Shown piece after piece: positions 1 to 7,864 of a stretch of 24,768 nt of DNA. The notes below the pieces were generated by a model. It worked only from the letters and a program-made list of their open reading frames with translations, had not been told where the DNA came from and ran no database searches. Within the stretch, counting starts at the first letter, position 1; each line of letters opens with the position of its first letter. Source of the stretch: Kiritimatiellia bacterium (GTDB lineage Bacteria > Verrucomicrobiota > Kiritimatiellia > RFP12 > UBA1067). The stretch is from the NCBI GenBank assembly GCA_900767325.1, contig CAAFYT010000073.1:1-24768 (forward strand). The letters run 5' to 3'. Position numbers and translations under genes: made by a program.

Positions 1-1
1 C

Positions 2-244
2 GCGCCGACTCGGCTCATGAAGGAACTCGACTACGGCAAGGGCTACGCCTACGCGCACGACACCGCGGAGAAGATCGCGAAGCTCACCTGTCTCCCCGAG
101 GCCTTGCGGGGGCGGCGTTACTACACGCCGACGGGTCTGGGGCGCGAAGCGAACATGAAGGCGCGGCTTGAGGCGGTTCGGGCCTGGCGCGAAGGACGGA
201 CGGATACGCCGCCATTCACTTCAACGGCCTATACGGGAAGGTAA
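2..244 (+). CDS. rarA: RarA/MgsA recombination factor ATPase, C-terminal end (5' partial)
   Basis: Only the last 80 or so codons are present; the reading frame is open to the left edge. RarA is a cytoplasmic clamp-loader-like AAA+ ATPase that acts at stalled replication forks. The visible part starts with APTRLMKELDYGKGYAYAHD, which matches the conserved RarA C-terminal segment (NAPTKLMKELGYGKGY type), followed by the typical Leu-Pro-Glu-x-Leu-x-Gly-Arg-x-Tyr-x-x-Pro-Thr block (LPEALRGRRYYTPTG). The ATP-binding part lies outside the window. The TAA stop is 7 bases before htpG, so the two are probably co-transcribed. An ATG at 17 is internal and not the true start. The family call rests on this short conserved tail, which is quite specific. 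Confidence 0.85.
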   Translation, partial: APTRLMKELDYGKGYAYAHDTAEKIAKLTCLPEALRGRRYYTPTGLGREANMKARLEAVRAWREGRTDTPPFTSTAYTGR

Positions 245-251
245 GACCAAC

Positions 252-2141
252 ATGGAAACGACAAAACACGAATTCAAAGCCGAGATCGCCCAGATGCTCG
301 ATCTCGTCGTCAACTCGCTCTACTCGAAGAAGGAGATCTTCCTTCGCGAACTCGTCTCAAACGCCTCCGACGCGATTGACAAGGCGAAGTTCCGGGGGCT
401 GACGGATCCTTCGCTCGTCGTCGACAACCCCGACTGGAGAATCGACATCGCCGTCGACCAGACGGCGAAGACGATGCGTATCTCGGACAACGGCATCGGC
501 ATGGATGCCGAGGAGCTGGAGCGCAACCTCGGAACGATCGCAAGCTCGGGAACGAAGGCATTCCGACAGGCGCTGAAGGACAAGGGCGGCGCGGATTTGC
601 CGGAGCTGATCGGACAGTTCGGCGTCGGCTTCTACGCGGCGTTCATGGTCGCGGATCGCGTCAGGGTCGTTTCGCGCAAGCGCGGGAGTGCGGCGGCGTT
701 CCAGTGGGAATCGGCGATGCAGGGCGGCTACGCGATTGGCGAGTCGACGCGCGAAAGCTACGGAACGGATGTTTTGATGCACTTGCGCGACGAGGCGGCG
801 GAGTATCTCGACAAGTGGAAAATCGCCGATCTGATCAAGCGCTATTCCGACTTCATTGCCTACCCGATTCGCTTCAGCCGGATCGACGCGCCGCAGGACG
901 AGAAGGAGGATGACCGCAAGCGGCGCCTGGAGGACGAGCAAAAGCCGCTCAACACGATGGTGGCGCTCTGGAAGCGGGCAAAGAAGGACGTCACCCAGGC
1001 GGAATACGACGAGTTCTACAAGCATCTCTCGCGCGATTGGAAGGAACCGCTCGCGACGATTCCGTTCTCAGGCGAGGGGGCGGTGGAGTTCAAGGCCCTG
1101 CTGTTCCTGCCGCGCGAAGCCGGCATGGATATCTACCTGCCGCAGACGAAGCGCGGACTTTCGCTCTACGTACGCAATGTCTTCATCGGCGATGACTTCG
1201 AGATGCTGCTGCCGGAGTACCTGCGGTTCGTGAAGGGCGTCGTGGACAGTTCTGACCTGCCGCTCAACGTCTCGCGCGAGATGTTGCAGGATGACGCGGT
1301 GATCGCGAAGATCAAGAGCGCCGTCACGGGCAAGATCCTGACCACGCTGGAGGAGATGAAGAAGAACGGCGAGGAGTACCGCAGGTTTTGGGATGCGTTC
1401 GGGTGCGTCCTGAAGGAGGGTCTTCGCACCGATTACGCGAATGCGGATCGAATCAAGAAGCTCCTCCTCTATCCATCGGCCAAGACCGAGCCGGGGAAGC
1501 TCATCTCGCTGGATGAGTATGTGAAGGGCCTCGCACCGGGGCAGAGCGACATCTACTACCTGCTCGACTCGAACCTCGAATACGCCCGGCAATCTCCGCA
1601 GCTCGAACAGGCGCTCAGGCATCGGTGCGATGTGCTACTCATGTGCGAGGGTGTGGACGAGTGGCTGGTGGATTCGCTCGGGGAGTTCGAGGGGAAGAAG
1701 TTCGTCGATGTCGCGCGGGGCGACATCCAGTTTGGCACGGAAACGGAGAAGGAGGCGGAGAAGTCCGTCAACGAAAAGGCCGCCGCCGACCTGAAACCGC
1801 TCATGGAGGCGATCAAGAAGCAGCTCGACGCCGATCTTTCCGAGGTGCGATTGTCCACGCGGCTATCAGATTCGCCGTGTTGTCTCGTGGCGTCGGCGAA
1901 CGGACTTTCGCCGGCGATGGAGCGTATGCTTCGGGCGATGAACAAGGACGCGCCGAAGGAGAAGCGCATTCTCGAACTGAACGGAACGCATCCGCTCATC
2001 GCGAAGATCAAGGCCCTGCAGGGCGAGGAGCTCAGGGACGCGATCGACCTCATCTACGCGCAGGCGCTGATCGCCGAAGGGTCGAGAGTGCCGAATCCCG
2101 GGAAGTTCAGCAAGCTCCTTGTCTCGCTCATGATAAAGTGA
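252..2141 (+). CDS. htpG: Chaperone HtpG (bacterial Hsp90)
   Basis: ATP-dependent cytosolic homodimeric chaperone of 629 residues, the usual length for HtpG. The GHKL ATPase domain is complete: Glu33 and Asn37 in LRELVSNASDA, DNGIGM at 79-84, and GQFGVGFY at 121-128. Middle and C-terminal dimerisation domains follow. The frame is open upstream to 168, but METTKHEFKAEI at 252 is the typical HtpG N-terminus, and earlier starts would run into rarA. The upstream site is only a weak purine run (GGGAAGG near 236-242), so translation may be coupled to rarA. The last bases of the gene carry the promoter of argG, and the TGA stop is part of that promoter. Confidence 0.97.
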   Translation: METTKHEFKAEIAQMLDLVVNSLYSKKEIFLRELVSNASDAIDKAKFRGLTDPSLVVDNPDWRIDIAVDQTAKTMRISDNGIGMDAEELERNLGTIASSGTKAFRQALKDKGGADLPELIGQFGVGFYAAFMVADRVRVVSRKRGSAAAFQWESAMQGGYAIGESTRESYGTDVLMHLRDEAAEYLDKWKIADLIKRYSDFIAYPIRFSRIDAPQDEKEDDRKRRLEDEQKPLNTMVALWKRAKKDVTQAEYDEFYKHLSRDWKEPLATIPFSGEGAVEFKALLFLPREAGMDIYLPQTKRGLSLYVRNVFIGDDFEMLLPEYLRFVKGVVDSSDLPLNVSREMLQDDAVIAKIKSAVTGKILTTLEEMKKNGEEYRRFWDAFGCVLKEGLRTDYANADRIKKLLLYPSAKTEPGKLISLDEYVKGLAPGQSDIYYLLDSNLEYARQSPQLEQALRHRCDVLLMCEGVDEWLVDSLGEFEGKKFVDVARGDIQFGTETEKEAEKSVNEKAAADLKPLMEAIKKQLDADLSEVRLSTRLSDSPCCLVASANGLSPAMERMLRAMNKDAPKEKRILELNGTHPLIAKIKALQGEELRDAIDLIYAQALIAEGSRVPNPGKFSKLLVSLMIK

Positions 2142-2147
2142 TATAAT
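2119..2147 (+). promoter_or_regulatory. sigma-70-type promoter for argG-grpE-dnaJ
   Basis: TTGTCT (2119-2124), a 17-base spacer, then TATAAT (2142-2147), preceded by TGA (2139-2141) as an extended -10. The predicted transcript start is about 2154, giving a 26-base leader with a strong AAGGAGGAGG Shine-Dalgarno at 2165-2174. The -35 and the TGn lie inside the end of htpG; the htpG stop codon is the TGn. The 11-mer TGATATAATAC recurs exactly at 12021 and 19727. Confidence 0.75.
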
Positions 2148-2179
2148 ACAAGTTCATATTTTCCAAGGAGGAGGAACAG

Positions 2180-3412
2180 ATGAAACTCGAGGATCTCAAG
2201 GGCAAGACCGTTGGCGTGTGTGTCAGCGGCGGGCTTGATTCGAAGACGATCTGCTGCGTACTGAAGGACGCGGGCGTCAAGGTCAAGGCGTTCTCCGCGA
2301 ACGTCGGCCAGCCGGACGAGAAGGACATCAACGATATCAAGCGGAAGATGGCGCCGACCGGCGTCACGACGACAATCGTCGACGTGACCCGCGAGATGGC
2401 CGAGATCTGCTTCGAGACGGTGAAATGCCAGGCCATGTACGATGGCGGCTACTGGAACTCGACCGGCATTGCGCGCGCCGTGACCGTGCAGAAGCTCCTT
2501 CCGGCGATGAAGAAGGCCGGATGCACGGTGCTCGTGCACGGCGCGACGGGACGCGGAAACGACCAGATGCGCTTCGAGCGCTACACGAACGTGCTTTCGC
2601 CGAACTTCGGCGTCTATGCGCCGTGGCGTGATTCGGATCTTCTGAAGAAATTCCCCGGCCGTACGCAGATGGTGGAGTTTCTCGCCAAGCGTGGCATCGT
2701 CGCCTTCGTCGGCAGCAAGAAGAAGTATTCGACGGACTCCAACTTGGCGGGTCTCAGCCACGAGGCGGAAGATCTCGAATCGATGGAAACCTCGATGCGC
2801 ATCGTGAAGCCGACGATGGGGGTGTGGCCGACCGAGGCGCCGAACCGGGTCGAGAAGATCGTGCTGAAGTTCGAGAAGGGGCGTTGCGTCGCGATCAACG
2901 GCAAGAAGATGTCGCCCCTCGAGGTGATGCTCGCCGTCAACAAGATCGGCGGGCGCAACGGCATCGGCATGAAGCACGCGCTCGAAAACCGCATCATCGG
3001 CACGAAGAGCCGTGGCGTCTACGAGGCGCCGGGAATGGAGGTTCTCTCCTGGGGGCTCAAGTACATCTACGAAGGCATCATGGATCGCCGTTCGACGAAG
3101 ATGTTCATGGAGCTTTCCAAGTTCGTCAGCGATCAAATCTACGACGGGCGGTGGTTCGATCCGGCGACGCAGGCGGCGCGCGCGGCGATCCAGACGTGGG
3201 CCGACAAGGCCACTGCCGAGATCACGCTCGGCCTCTACAAGGGCAACATCTTCTTCGAGTCGCTGAAGGGGCTCAAGGCGATGATCTACAACGAGGCCGA
3301 CAGCTCGATGGAGGCCTCGAACGGCCTGAATCCGCACAGTTCGCAGGGCTTCGCGGAGATTCAGAGCGTCGAAGCCAAGATGCTGGCGAAGGCGGGGCAG
3401 GTTCGCGCGTGA
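2180..3412 (+). CDS. argG: Argininosuccinate synthase, E. coli-like subfamily
   Basis: Condenses citrulline and aspartate with ATP to argininosuccinate in arginine synthesis (cytoplasm). It has 410 residues; E. coli ArgG has 447. The N-terminal PP-loop is SGGLDSK (16-22), where SGGLDTS is usual. ANVGQPDEKD (40-49), KYSTDSNLAGLSHEAEDLE (182-200), the IGGRNGIGM segment, SRGVYEAPGM and YDGRWFDP match the E. coli-type subfamily. The GATGRGNDQMRFE stretch (121-133) looks more like the common subfamily, so the protein is intermediate. The start is fixed by an excellent Shine-Dalgarno. Its TGA stop overlaps the GTG start of grpE, coupling an arginine gene to heat-shock chaperone genes. Family assignment is firm; full activity is likely but the PP-loop change should be kept in mind. 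Confidence 0.88.
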   Translation: MKLEDLKGKTVGVCVSGGLDSKTICCVLKDAGVKVKAFSANVGQPDEKDINDIKRKMAPTGVTTTIVDVTREMAEICFETVKCQAMYDGGYWNSTGIARAVTVQKLLPAMKKAGCTVLVHGATGRGNDQMRFERYTNVLSPNFGVYAPWRDSDLLKKFPGRTQMVEFLAKRGIVAFVGSKKKYSTDSNLAGLSHEAEDLESMETSMRIVKPTMGVWPTEAPNRVEKIVLKFEKGRCVAINGKKMSPLEVMLAVNKIGGRNGIGMKHALENRIIGTKSRGVYEAPGMEVLSWGLKYIYEGIMDRRSTKMFMELSKFVSDQIYDGRWFDPATQAARAAIQTWADKATAEITLGLYKGNIFFESLKGLKAMIYNEADSSMEASNGLNPHSSQGFAEIQSVEAKMLAKAGQVRA

Positions 3413-3945
3413 AGAAGGAGAAAGGTCAGAAGGGCGCCGAGCCGGAGAAGGAGGCGACGGCGCAGGAGCCGGAGGGGGTCAAGCCGGTCGAGAGTCCGGT
3501 TGCGGTCGAACCGAATTGGAAGGACCTCTACGCGCGGATGCTCGCCGACTTCGAGAACTACAAGAAGCGCGCCGCGCGGGATAGGGAAGAGACCTATCGC
3601 TACGCGGAGTCGGACATTCTCAAAGACGTTCTGCCGGCGGTTGACAACCTCGCCCTGGCGCTTGATCATTCCAAGGACAAGCCCGAGGATCCCTTCGTCA
3701 ACGGCGTGAAAATGGTCTACGAAGGGCTTCTGAAGGCGTTGAAGGACCACGGCGCCGAGCCGTTCGATTCGATTGGTCTGGAGCTGGACCCCGAGAAGAT
3801 GGAGGCGATCGCGACACTGCCGAACAAGGATGTTGCGGCGGGGCTGGTCTCGACCGAGGTGAAGCGCGGCTGGATGCTCAAGGATCGTCTCCTGAGGGCG
3901 GCGCAAGTCGTGATCTCGTCCGGCGCAGGTGCTGAAAATGGCTGA
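3409..3945 (+). CDS. grpE: Nucleotide exchange factor GrpE
   Basis: Releases ADP from DnaK in the DnaK-DnaJ-GrpE chaperone cycle. The first 35 or so residues are charged and rich in Lys, Glu and Pro, as is normal for GrpE. The long coiled-coil follows (WKDLYARMLADFENYKKRAA), then the beta-domain ending with the family signature KRGWMLKDRLLRAAQVVIS. The chosen start is GTG at 3409, sharing GTGA with the argG stop and giving 178 residues. The frame is open far upstream through argG, but that is a shadow of argG. No strong Shine-Dalgarno is visible, which fits translational coupling. It overlaps dnaJ by 8 bases. No dnaK or hrcA lies in the window and no CIRCE-like repeat is seen. Confidence 0.92.
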   Translation: MKKEKGQKGAEPEKEATAQEPEGVKPVESPVAVEPNWKDLYARMLADFENYKKRAARDREETYRYAESDILKDVLPAVDNLALALDHSKDKPEDPFVNGVKMVYEGLLKALKDHGAEPFDSIGLELDPEKMEAIATLPNKDVAAGLVSTEVKRGWMLKDRLLRAAQVVISSGAGAENG

Positions 3946-5122
3946 GAAACGCGATTATTACGAAGTGCTGGGCGTGGCGAAGTCGGCCACGGCGGACGAG
4001 ATCAAGTCCGCCTATCGCAAGCTGGCGATGAAGTACCATCCCGACCGCAACCCCGACAATCCCGCGGCGAAGGAGAAGTTTACGGAGATTTCGGAGGCCT
4101 ACGAGGTGCTGTCGAATCCGGAGAAGCGTCAGCGCTATGACCAGTTCGGGCACCAGGGCGTCGATTTCGGTCCGGGCGGTTTCGACTTTGGGCGCGACTT
4201 CTCGCATTTCCAGGATGTTGACCTCGGTGACATCCTCGGCTCCATCTTCGGGCAGATGGGCGGCGGTGGGTTCTCATCGTTCTTCGGCGGTTCCCGTTCG
4301 CGCCGGCGTGCGGATCCGAACGAGCCGCGTCGCGGAGACGACATGACGTTTCGGCTCGACATTGATTTCGACGAAGCGATCTTCGGCAGCGAGCGGACGT
4401 TGGATCTTACGCTTCCGGTTCCGTGCGGCGAATGCAAGGGCACGGGGGCGGCTCCGGGCTCGAAGCGGGTCACGTGCAAGACGTGCGGCGGCAACGGGGT
4501 CGTGATCGGAGGCAGTGGCTTCTTTCAGGTTCGGCAGACCTGCCCCATGTGCGGTGGCGAGGGGTCGGTCATCGAAAAGCCCTGCCGTGCGTGCAGGGGC
4601 TCGGGGCTCGTCAAGGAGCAGCAGCACATCGCGCTCAAGATACCCGCTGGCGTCGACTCGGGCTCACGATTGCGTCTTGCGGGCAAGGGCGCGGGCGGGT
4701 TGCGCGGTGGCGAGAACGGTGATCTCTACGTGCTCCTGGGCGTGAAGGACAGCGACCTCTTCGTGCGTGACGGGCTCGACCTTCTGGTCAACGTGCCGGT
4801 GTCGCCGGTCGTGGCGGCCTTAGGGGGAACGATCGCCGTGCCGACTCCGGAAGGCGAGGCCCAGCTTAAGATCCCTGCGGGAACTCCGAACGGGAAGAGG
4901 TTCCGGTTGCGAGGCAAGGGTGTCGTTTCGCTTCGTGGAGGCGCGCCGGGGGATTTGGATGTGCGGATCGTCTTCGAGGTTCCGACGAATCTCGACCGTC
5001 GGCAGAAGGCGGCCCTGGAGGAATTTCAGAAGCTCGCCACCGTCGGAATCTTCCCGGAGGCGCAGACCTTTGTGAACAGGAGCAAGATCTTCTTCGCGCA
5101 TCGTGACAAACTGCGGAAGTAG
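3938..5122 (+). CDS. dnaJ: Chaperone DnaJ (Hsp40, type I)
   Basis: Co-chaperone that stimulates the DnaK ATPase. 394 residues from ATG 3938. The J-domain begins MAEKRDYYEVLGV, with the HPD triad at 34-36. A Gly/Phe-rich linker follows. The zinc domain has all four CxxCxGxG repeats: CGECKGTG (163-170), CKTCGGNG (180-187), CPMCGGEG (202-209) and CRACRGSG (216-223). C-terminal substrate-binding beta-domains complete the protein. A GTG three codons upstream is possible, but MAEKRDYYEVLG is the canonical N-terminus. The start overlaps the grpE stop by 8 bases. A tRNA gene begins three bases after the stop codon. Confidence 0.97.
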   Translation: MAEKRDYYEVLGVAKSATADEIKSAYRKLAMKYHPDRNPDNPAAKEKFTEISEAYEVLSNPEKRQRYDQFGHQGVDFGPGGFDFGRDFSHFQDVDLGDILGSIFGQMGGGGFSSFFGGSRSRRRADPNEPRRGDDMTFRLDIDFDEAIFGSERTLDLTLPVPCGECKGTGAAPGSKRVTCKTCGGNGVVIGGSGFFQVRQTCPMCGGEGSVIEKPCRACRGSGLVKEQQHIALKIPAGVDSGSRLRLAGKGAGGLRGGENGDLYVLLGVKDSDLFVRDGLDLLVNVPVSPVVAALGGTIAVPTPEGEAQLKIPAGTPNGKRFRLRGKGVVSLRGGAPGDLDVRIVFEVPTNLDRRQKAALEEFQKLATVGIFPEAQTFVNRSKIFFAHRDKLRK

Positions 5123-5125
5123 GAT

Positions 5126-5209
5126 GCGCCCGTGGTGGAATGGCAGACACGCGGGATTTAGGTTCCCGTGCGGCGACGCGTGTGGGTTCAAGTCCCACCG
5201 GGCGCACCA
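5126..5209 (+). tRNA. tRNA-Leu, anticodon UAG
   Basis: An 84-base cloverleaf can be folded by hand. Acceptor GCGCCCG (5126-5132) pairs with CGGGCGC (5199-5205), followed by discriminator A and an encoded CCA (5207-5209). Anticodon stem CGGGA/TCCCG encloses loop TTTAGGT with TAG at 5159-5161. The long class II variable arm (TGCG-GCGA-CGCG) and T-arm GTGGG-TTCAAGT-CCCAC are as expected for tRNA-Leu. It lies between dnaJ and the dnaX promoter with no promoter of its own visible, so it is probably processed from the argG-grpE-dnaJ transcript. Confidence 0.97.
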
Positions 5210-5213
5210 TTTA

Positions 5214-5222
5214 TGGTATAAT
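5214..5222 (+). promoter_or_regulatory. Extended -10 promoter for dnaX (leaderless)
   Basis: TGG (5214-5216) plus TATAAT (5217-5222), starting 5 bases after the tRNA CCA. No -35-like hexamer is at the right distance (that position is inside the tRNA T-arm). The predicted transcript start is about 5229, one base before the dnaX ATG at 5230. The purine run AGAGGG touches the ATG, too close to serve as a normal Shine-Dalgarno. Confidence 0.65.
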
Positions 5223-5229
5223 TAGAGGG

Positions 5230-6501
5230 ATGTTGGAGAAAGAGCAGATCGCCTTGCCGCTGAAATACCGTCCGATGACGTTCGCCGATGTCGTCGGGCA
5301 GGATCATGTCGTCAAGACATTGCGCCACGCGATCGAGGGCAACCGCGTGGCCAACGCCTATCTCTTCATCGGTCCGCGCGGCATCGGCAAGACCACGCTT
5401 TCGCGCATCTTCGCCAAGGCGCTCAACTGCACGGCCTCGACGGGGGGCGATCCTTGCGGAGCATGCGAGAACTGCCGCGAAATCGCTGCCAGTCGTTCGT
5501 TGGATGTCGTCGAGCTGGACGCCGCTTCGCACAATCGGGTCGATGACGTGAAGCCGATCATCGAGTCGGTGCAGTTCAGACCGACCTCGTCGAAATACAA
5601 GGTGTTCATCGTCGATGAATGTCATATGCTCTCGACCGCCGCGTGGAATGCGCTCCTCAAGACACTTGAAGAGCCGCCGTCCTACGTGAAGTTCGTGTTC
5701 GCCACGACCGAGGGCGACAAGGTGCTGCCGACGATCGTGTCGCGGTGCCAGCGCTTCGATCTCCGCCGCATTCGCACGCACGACATCGTCTCCCGCCTCA
5801 AGTTCATCTGCGAGAAGGAGGGAATCGTCGCCGACGAGGATGCGCTTCTGGCGCTTTCGCGTGGCGCGGAGGGCGGTCTGCGCGATGCGCTGTCGTCCTT
5901 GGATCAGCTTGTCTCCTTCAAGGGCTCTTCAGTCGCGGAGGAGGATGTGCTCGGGGTGTTCGGTCTCATCAGTCGTTCGGCCCTGGAGGGTCTCGCCGGG
6001 GCGATTCTGAAGGGCGATGTGGGCGCCATTCTCAAGGCGATCGAACTTTTCGATGCCGCGGGGAAGAACATGCGCGGCCTTTCGCGCGAGCTCCTGCAGC
6101 ATTTTCGCAATCTCGCCGTGTTGCAGGCGTTGGGGCCGGATTCCAAGTCGCTGGAGGCGACGGGTGAGCAGGTTCGGGTCTTGGAGGCGGAGGCCCGGGG
6201 CGTTGATCCGGGGCGGGTCTTTCGCATTTGCGACCAGCTTTCGGAGCTGGAGGACAAGCTTCGCTACGCGCTCAGCGTCCGCACGGTGATCGAACTGTCG
6301 CTCATCAAGGCCTCACGAATCGCCACGACGGCGACGATCGAGGAGCTGATGAGGGCGGTGAAGGGCCTGCGGCGCGCGGAGACGGGCGTTTCGGCGGACA
6401 CGGAGCTCTCCACGCGGCAGAAGATGATGGATGATCCGCAGCTCAATGATTTCCTCGGAGCGGTTCCGGGGGCGACGGTGGTTGACATAAGGGAGGAGTA
6501 G
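5230..6501 (+). CDS. dnaX: DNA polymerase III subunit gamma/tau (short, gamma-like)
   Basis: Clamp-loader ATPase of the replicative polymerase. 423 residues from ATG 5230. Walker A is GPRGIGKTT (48-56). The zinc site is Cys67, Cys76, Cys79, Cys82 (CGACENC). The Walker B/DExH-like VDECHMLS is at 128-135, and sensor/arginine-finger VSRCQRFDLRRI follows. Domain III continues to about 370, after which the protein soon ends. It is close in length to E. coli gamma and lacks the long C-terminal tau region that contacts helicase and polymerase. The frame is open up to 5140 through the tRNA, but MLEKEQIALPLKYRPMTF is the normal N-terminus. It is followed by nfeD after 2 bases. Confidence 0.95.
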   Translation: MLEKEQIALPLKYRPMTFADVVGQDHVVKTLRHAIEGNRVANAYLFIGPRGIGKTTLSRIFAKALNCTASTGGDPCGACENCREIAASRSLDVVELDAASHNRVDDVKPIIESVQFRPTSSKYKVFIVDECHMLSTAAWNALLKTLEEPPSYVKFVFATTEGDKVLPTIVSRCQRFDLRRIRTHDIVSRLKFICEKEGIVADEDALLALSRGAEGGLRDALSSLDQLVSFKGSSVAEEDVLGVFGLISRSALEGLAGAILKGDVGAILKAIELFDAAGKNMRGLSRELLQHFRNLAVLQALGPDSKSLEATGEQVRVLEAEARGVDPGRVFRICDQLSELEDKLRYALSVRTVIELSLIKASRIATTATIEELMRAVKGLRRAETGVSADTELSTRQKMMDDPQLNDFLGAVPGATVVDIREE

Positions 6502-6503
6502 CC

Positions 6504-6944
6504 ATGATGTCCTGTGCTTGGCTTTGGATTTACGCTGGTTGTGCGTTGATGTTGCTGGAGTTGATTGTGCCCGGCTTTGTGCTTTGCTTCTTTGGGCTTT
6601 CGGCCGCAACGGTTGGTGCGTTGAGGTTCTTTCTTGGCGAATTACTTACGCCGACAGGACAGTTGGCCGCGTTCTCGGTCTGCTCGATCCTCTACATCGT
6701 GCTGCTCAGGCATTGGTTGAAGAAAACGTTTACTGGCGAAATGGGCGTTACCAAGACCGATTTCGACCATGAATCCGTTGGGCGCTGCGGCAAGGTTACG
6801 GAAGCGATTCGCCCGCCGCTTTCGGGACGCATTCTGCTGGGGGACGCGGAGTGGACGGCGATTGCCGACGCCTCGATCGACGCCGGCTCGTCCGTTAAGG
6901 TCATTTCTCAGAATAACCTCACGATGAAAGTAAAGGAGCTCTAA
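6504..6944 (+). CDS. NfeD-like membrane protein (short form)
   Basis: 146-residue membrane protein of the NfeD family, which is genetically and functionally paired with SPFH/stomatin proteins. Two or three hydrophobic segments occupy residues 5-70 (WLWIYAGCALMLLELIVPGF is the family's typical first helix). A short soluble beta-rich OB-like domain follows at about 90-146 (VGRCGKVTEAIRPPLSGRIL). The N-terminal serine-protease domain of long NfeD proteins is absent, so this is the short type. A GGGAGGAG site lies at 6491-6498. ATG 6504 and the adjacent ATG 6507 are both possible starts. The SPFH gene begins directly after its TAA. It is probably a membrane-microdomain partner; substrate or trigger is unknown. 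Confidence 0.85.
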   Translation: MMSCAWLWIYAGCALMLLELIVPGFVLCFFGLSAATVGALRFFLGELLTPTGQLAAFSVCSILYIVLLRHWLKKTFTGEMGVTKTDFDHESVGRCGKVTEAIRPPLSGRILLGDAEWTAIADASIDAGSSVKVISQNNLTMKVKEL

Positions 6945-7859
6945 ATGAACGGCGGTCTCATATTCTTCATCATCATCGCGATCATCGTCCTCGTGGCGAT
7001 TCTCAAGACGGCGGTCATCGTGCCGCAGAAGACGGCGTACATCGTGGAGCGGCTGGGCAAGTATCGCTGCACGCTGGATGCTGGCTTCCACATCCTGATA
7101 CCCTTTCTCGATCATGTGGCCTATCGCCACACGCTCAAGGAGCAGGCGATAGACGTGCCGCCGCAGCAGTGCATTACCAAGGACAACATCGCCGTCGATG
7201 TGGATGGCATCCTCTACATGCAGGTGATGGATCCGGCGAAGGCGAGCTATGGCATCGGCAACTATCTGTTTGCGACAACTCAGCTCGCGCAGACGACGAT
7301 GCGCTCGGAGATGGGCAAGCTCGACCTCGACCGCTCCTTCGAGGAGCGCACGACGATCAATGCGGCCATTGTCTCGGCGGTGGACAAGGCGAGCGACCCC
7401 TGGGGCATCAAGGTCACGCGCTATGAAATCAAGAACATCACGCCGCCGCAGTCGATTCGCGACGCGATGGAGAAGCAGATGCGCGCGGAGCGCGAGAAGC
7501 GCGCGATGATCGCGGAGTCGGAAGGCGAGCGTCAGGCGAAGATCAACCGCGCCGAGGGCGAACGCCAACAGGCGGTCGCGCTTTCGGAAGGCGAGCGGAC
7601 GCGGCGCATCAACGAGGCGGAGGGCAAGGCAAAGGAGATTCTACTCGTTGCCGAGGCGCAGGCCGCGGGCATTTCGAAGGTCGCGGAGGCGCTGAACGGC
7701 AAGGGCGGAATCGAATCGGTGAACATGCAGCTCGCGCAGCAGTATCTGGCGCAATTCGGCAATCTCGCCAAGACCAACAACACCATGATCATCCCGGCGG
7801 ATCTCGCCAACGTTGCCGGAATCCTCAAGGCCTGTTCAACCGTCATCAAGTCGGCGTAA
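6945..7859 (+). CDS. SPFH/Band 7 stomatin-like protein (QmcA type)
   Basis: 304-residue membrane-anchored SPFH protein expected to form large oligomeric rings in membrane microdomains with its NfeD partner. One N-terminal membrane segment (about 4-30) is followed by the SPFH core: VPQKTAYIVERLGKYRCTL, LDAGFHILIPF, and the typical RSEMGKLDLDRSFEERTTIN block. A long Glu/Lys/Arg-rich coiled-coil with repeated EGER/AEG units (about 180-240) comes next, then a C-terminal tail that is partly hydrophobic. AAGGAG at 6933-6938 precedes the ATG by 6 bases. The nfeD-SPFH order is conserved across bacteria, which supports both calls. The exact subfamily name is uncertain. Confidence 0.92.
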   Translation: MNGGLIFFIIIAIIVLVAILKTAVIVPQKTAYIVERLGKYRCTLDAGFHILIPFLDHVAYRHTLKEQAIDVPPQQCITKDNIAVDVDGILYMQVMDPAKASYGIGNYLFATTQLAQTTMRSEMGKLDLDRSFEERTTINAAIVSAVDKASDPWGIKVTRYEIKNITPPQSIRDAMEKQMRAEREKRAMIAESEGERQAKINRAEGERQQAVALSEGERTRRINEAEGKAKEILLVAEAQAAGISKVAEALNGKGGIESVNMQLAQQYLAQFGNLAKTNNTMIIPADLANVAGILKACSTVIKSA

Positions 7860-7864
7860 GCAAT

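Noticed and set aside
230..235. TATACG as a possible -10 for htpG
   Set aside because: No TGn, no -35 and a poor match compared with the other promoters; read-through from rarA is simpler.
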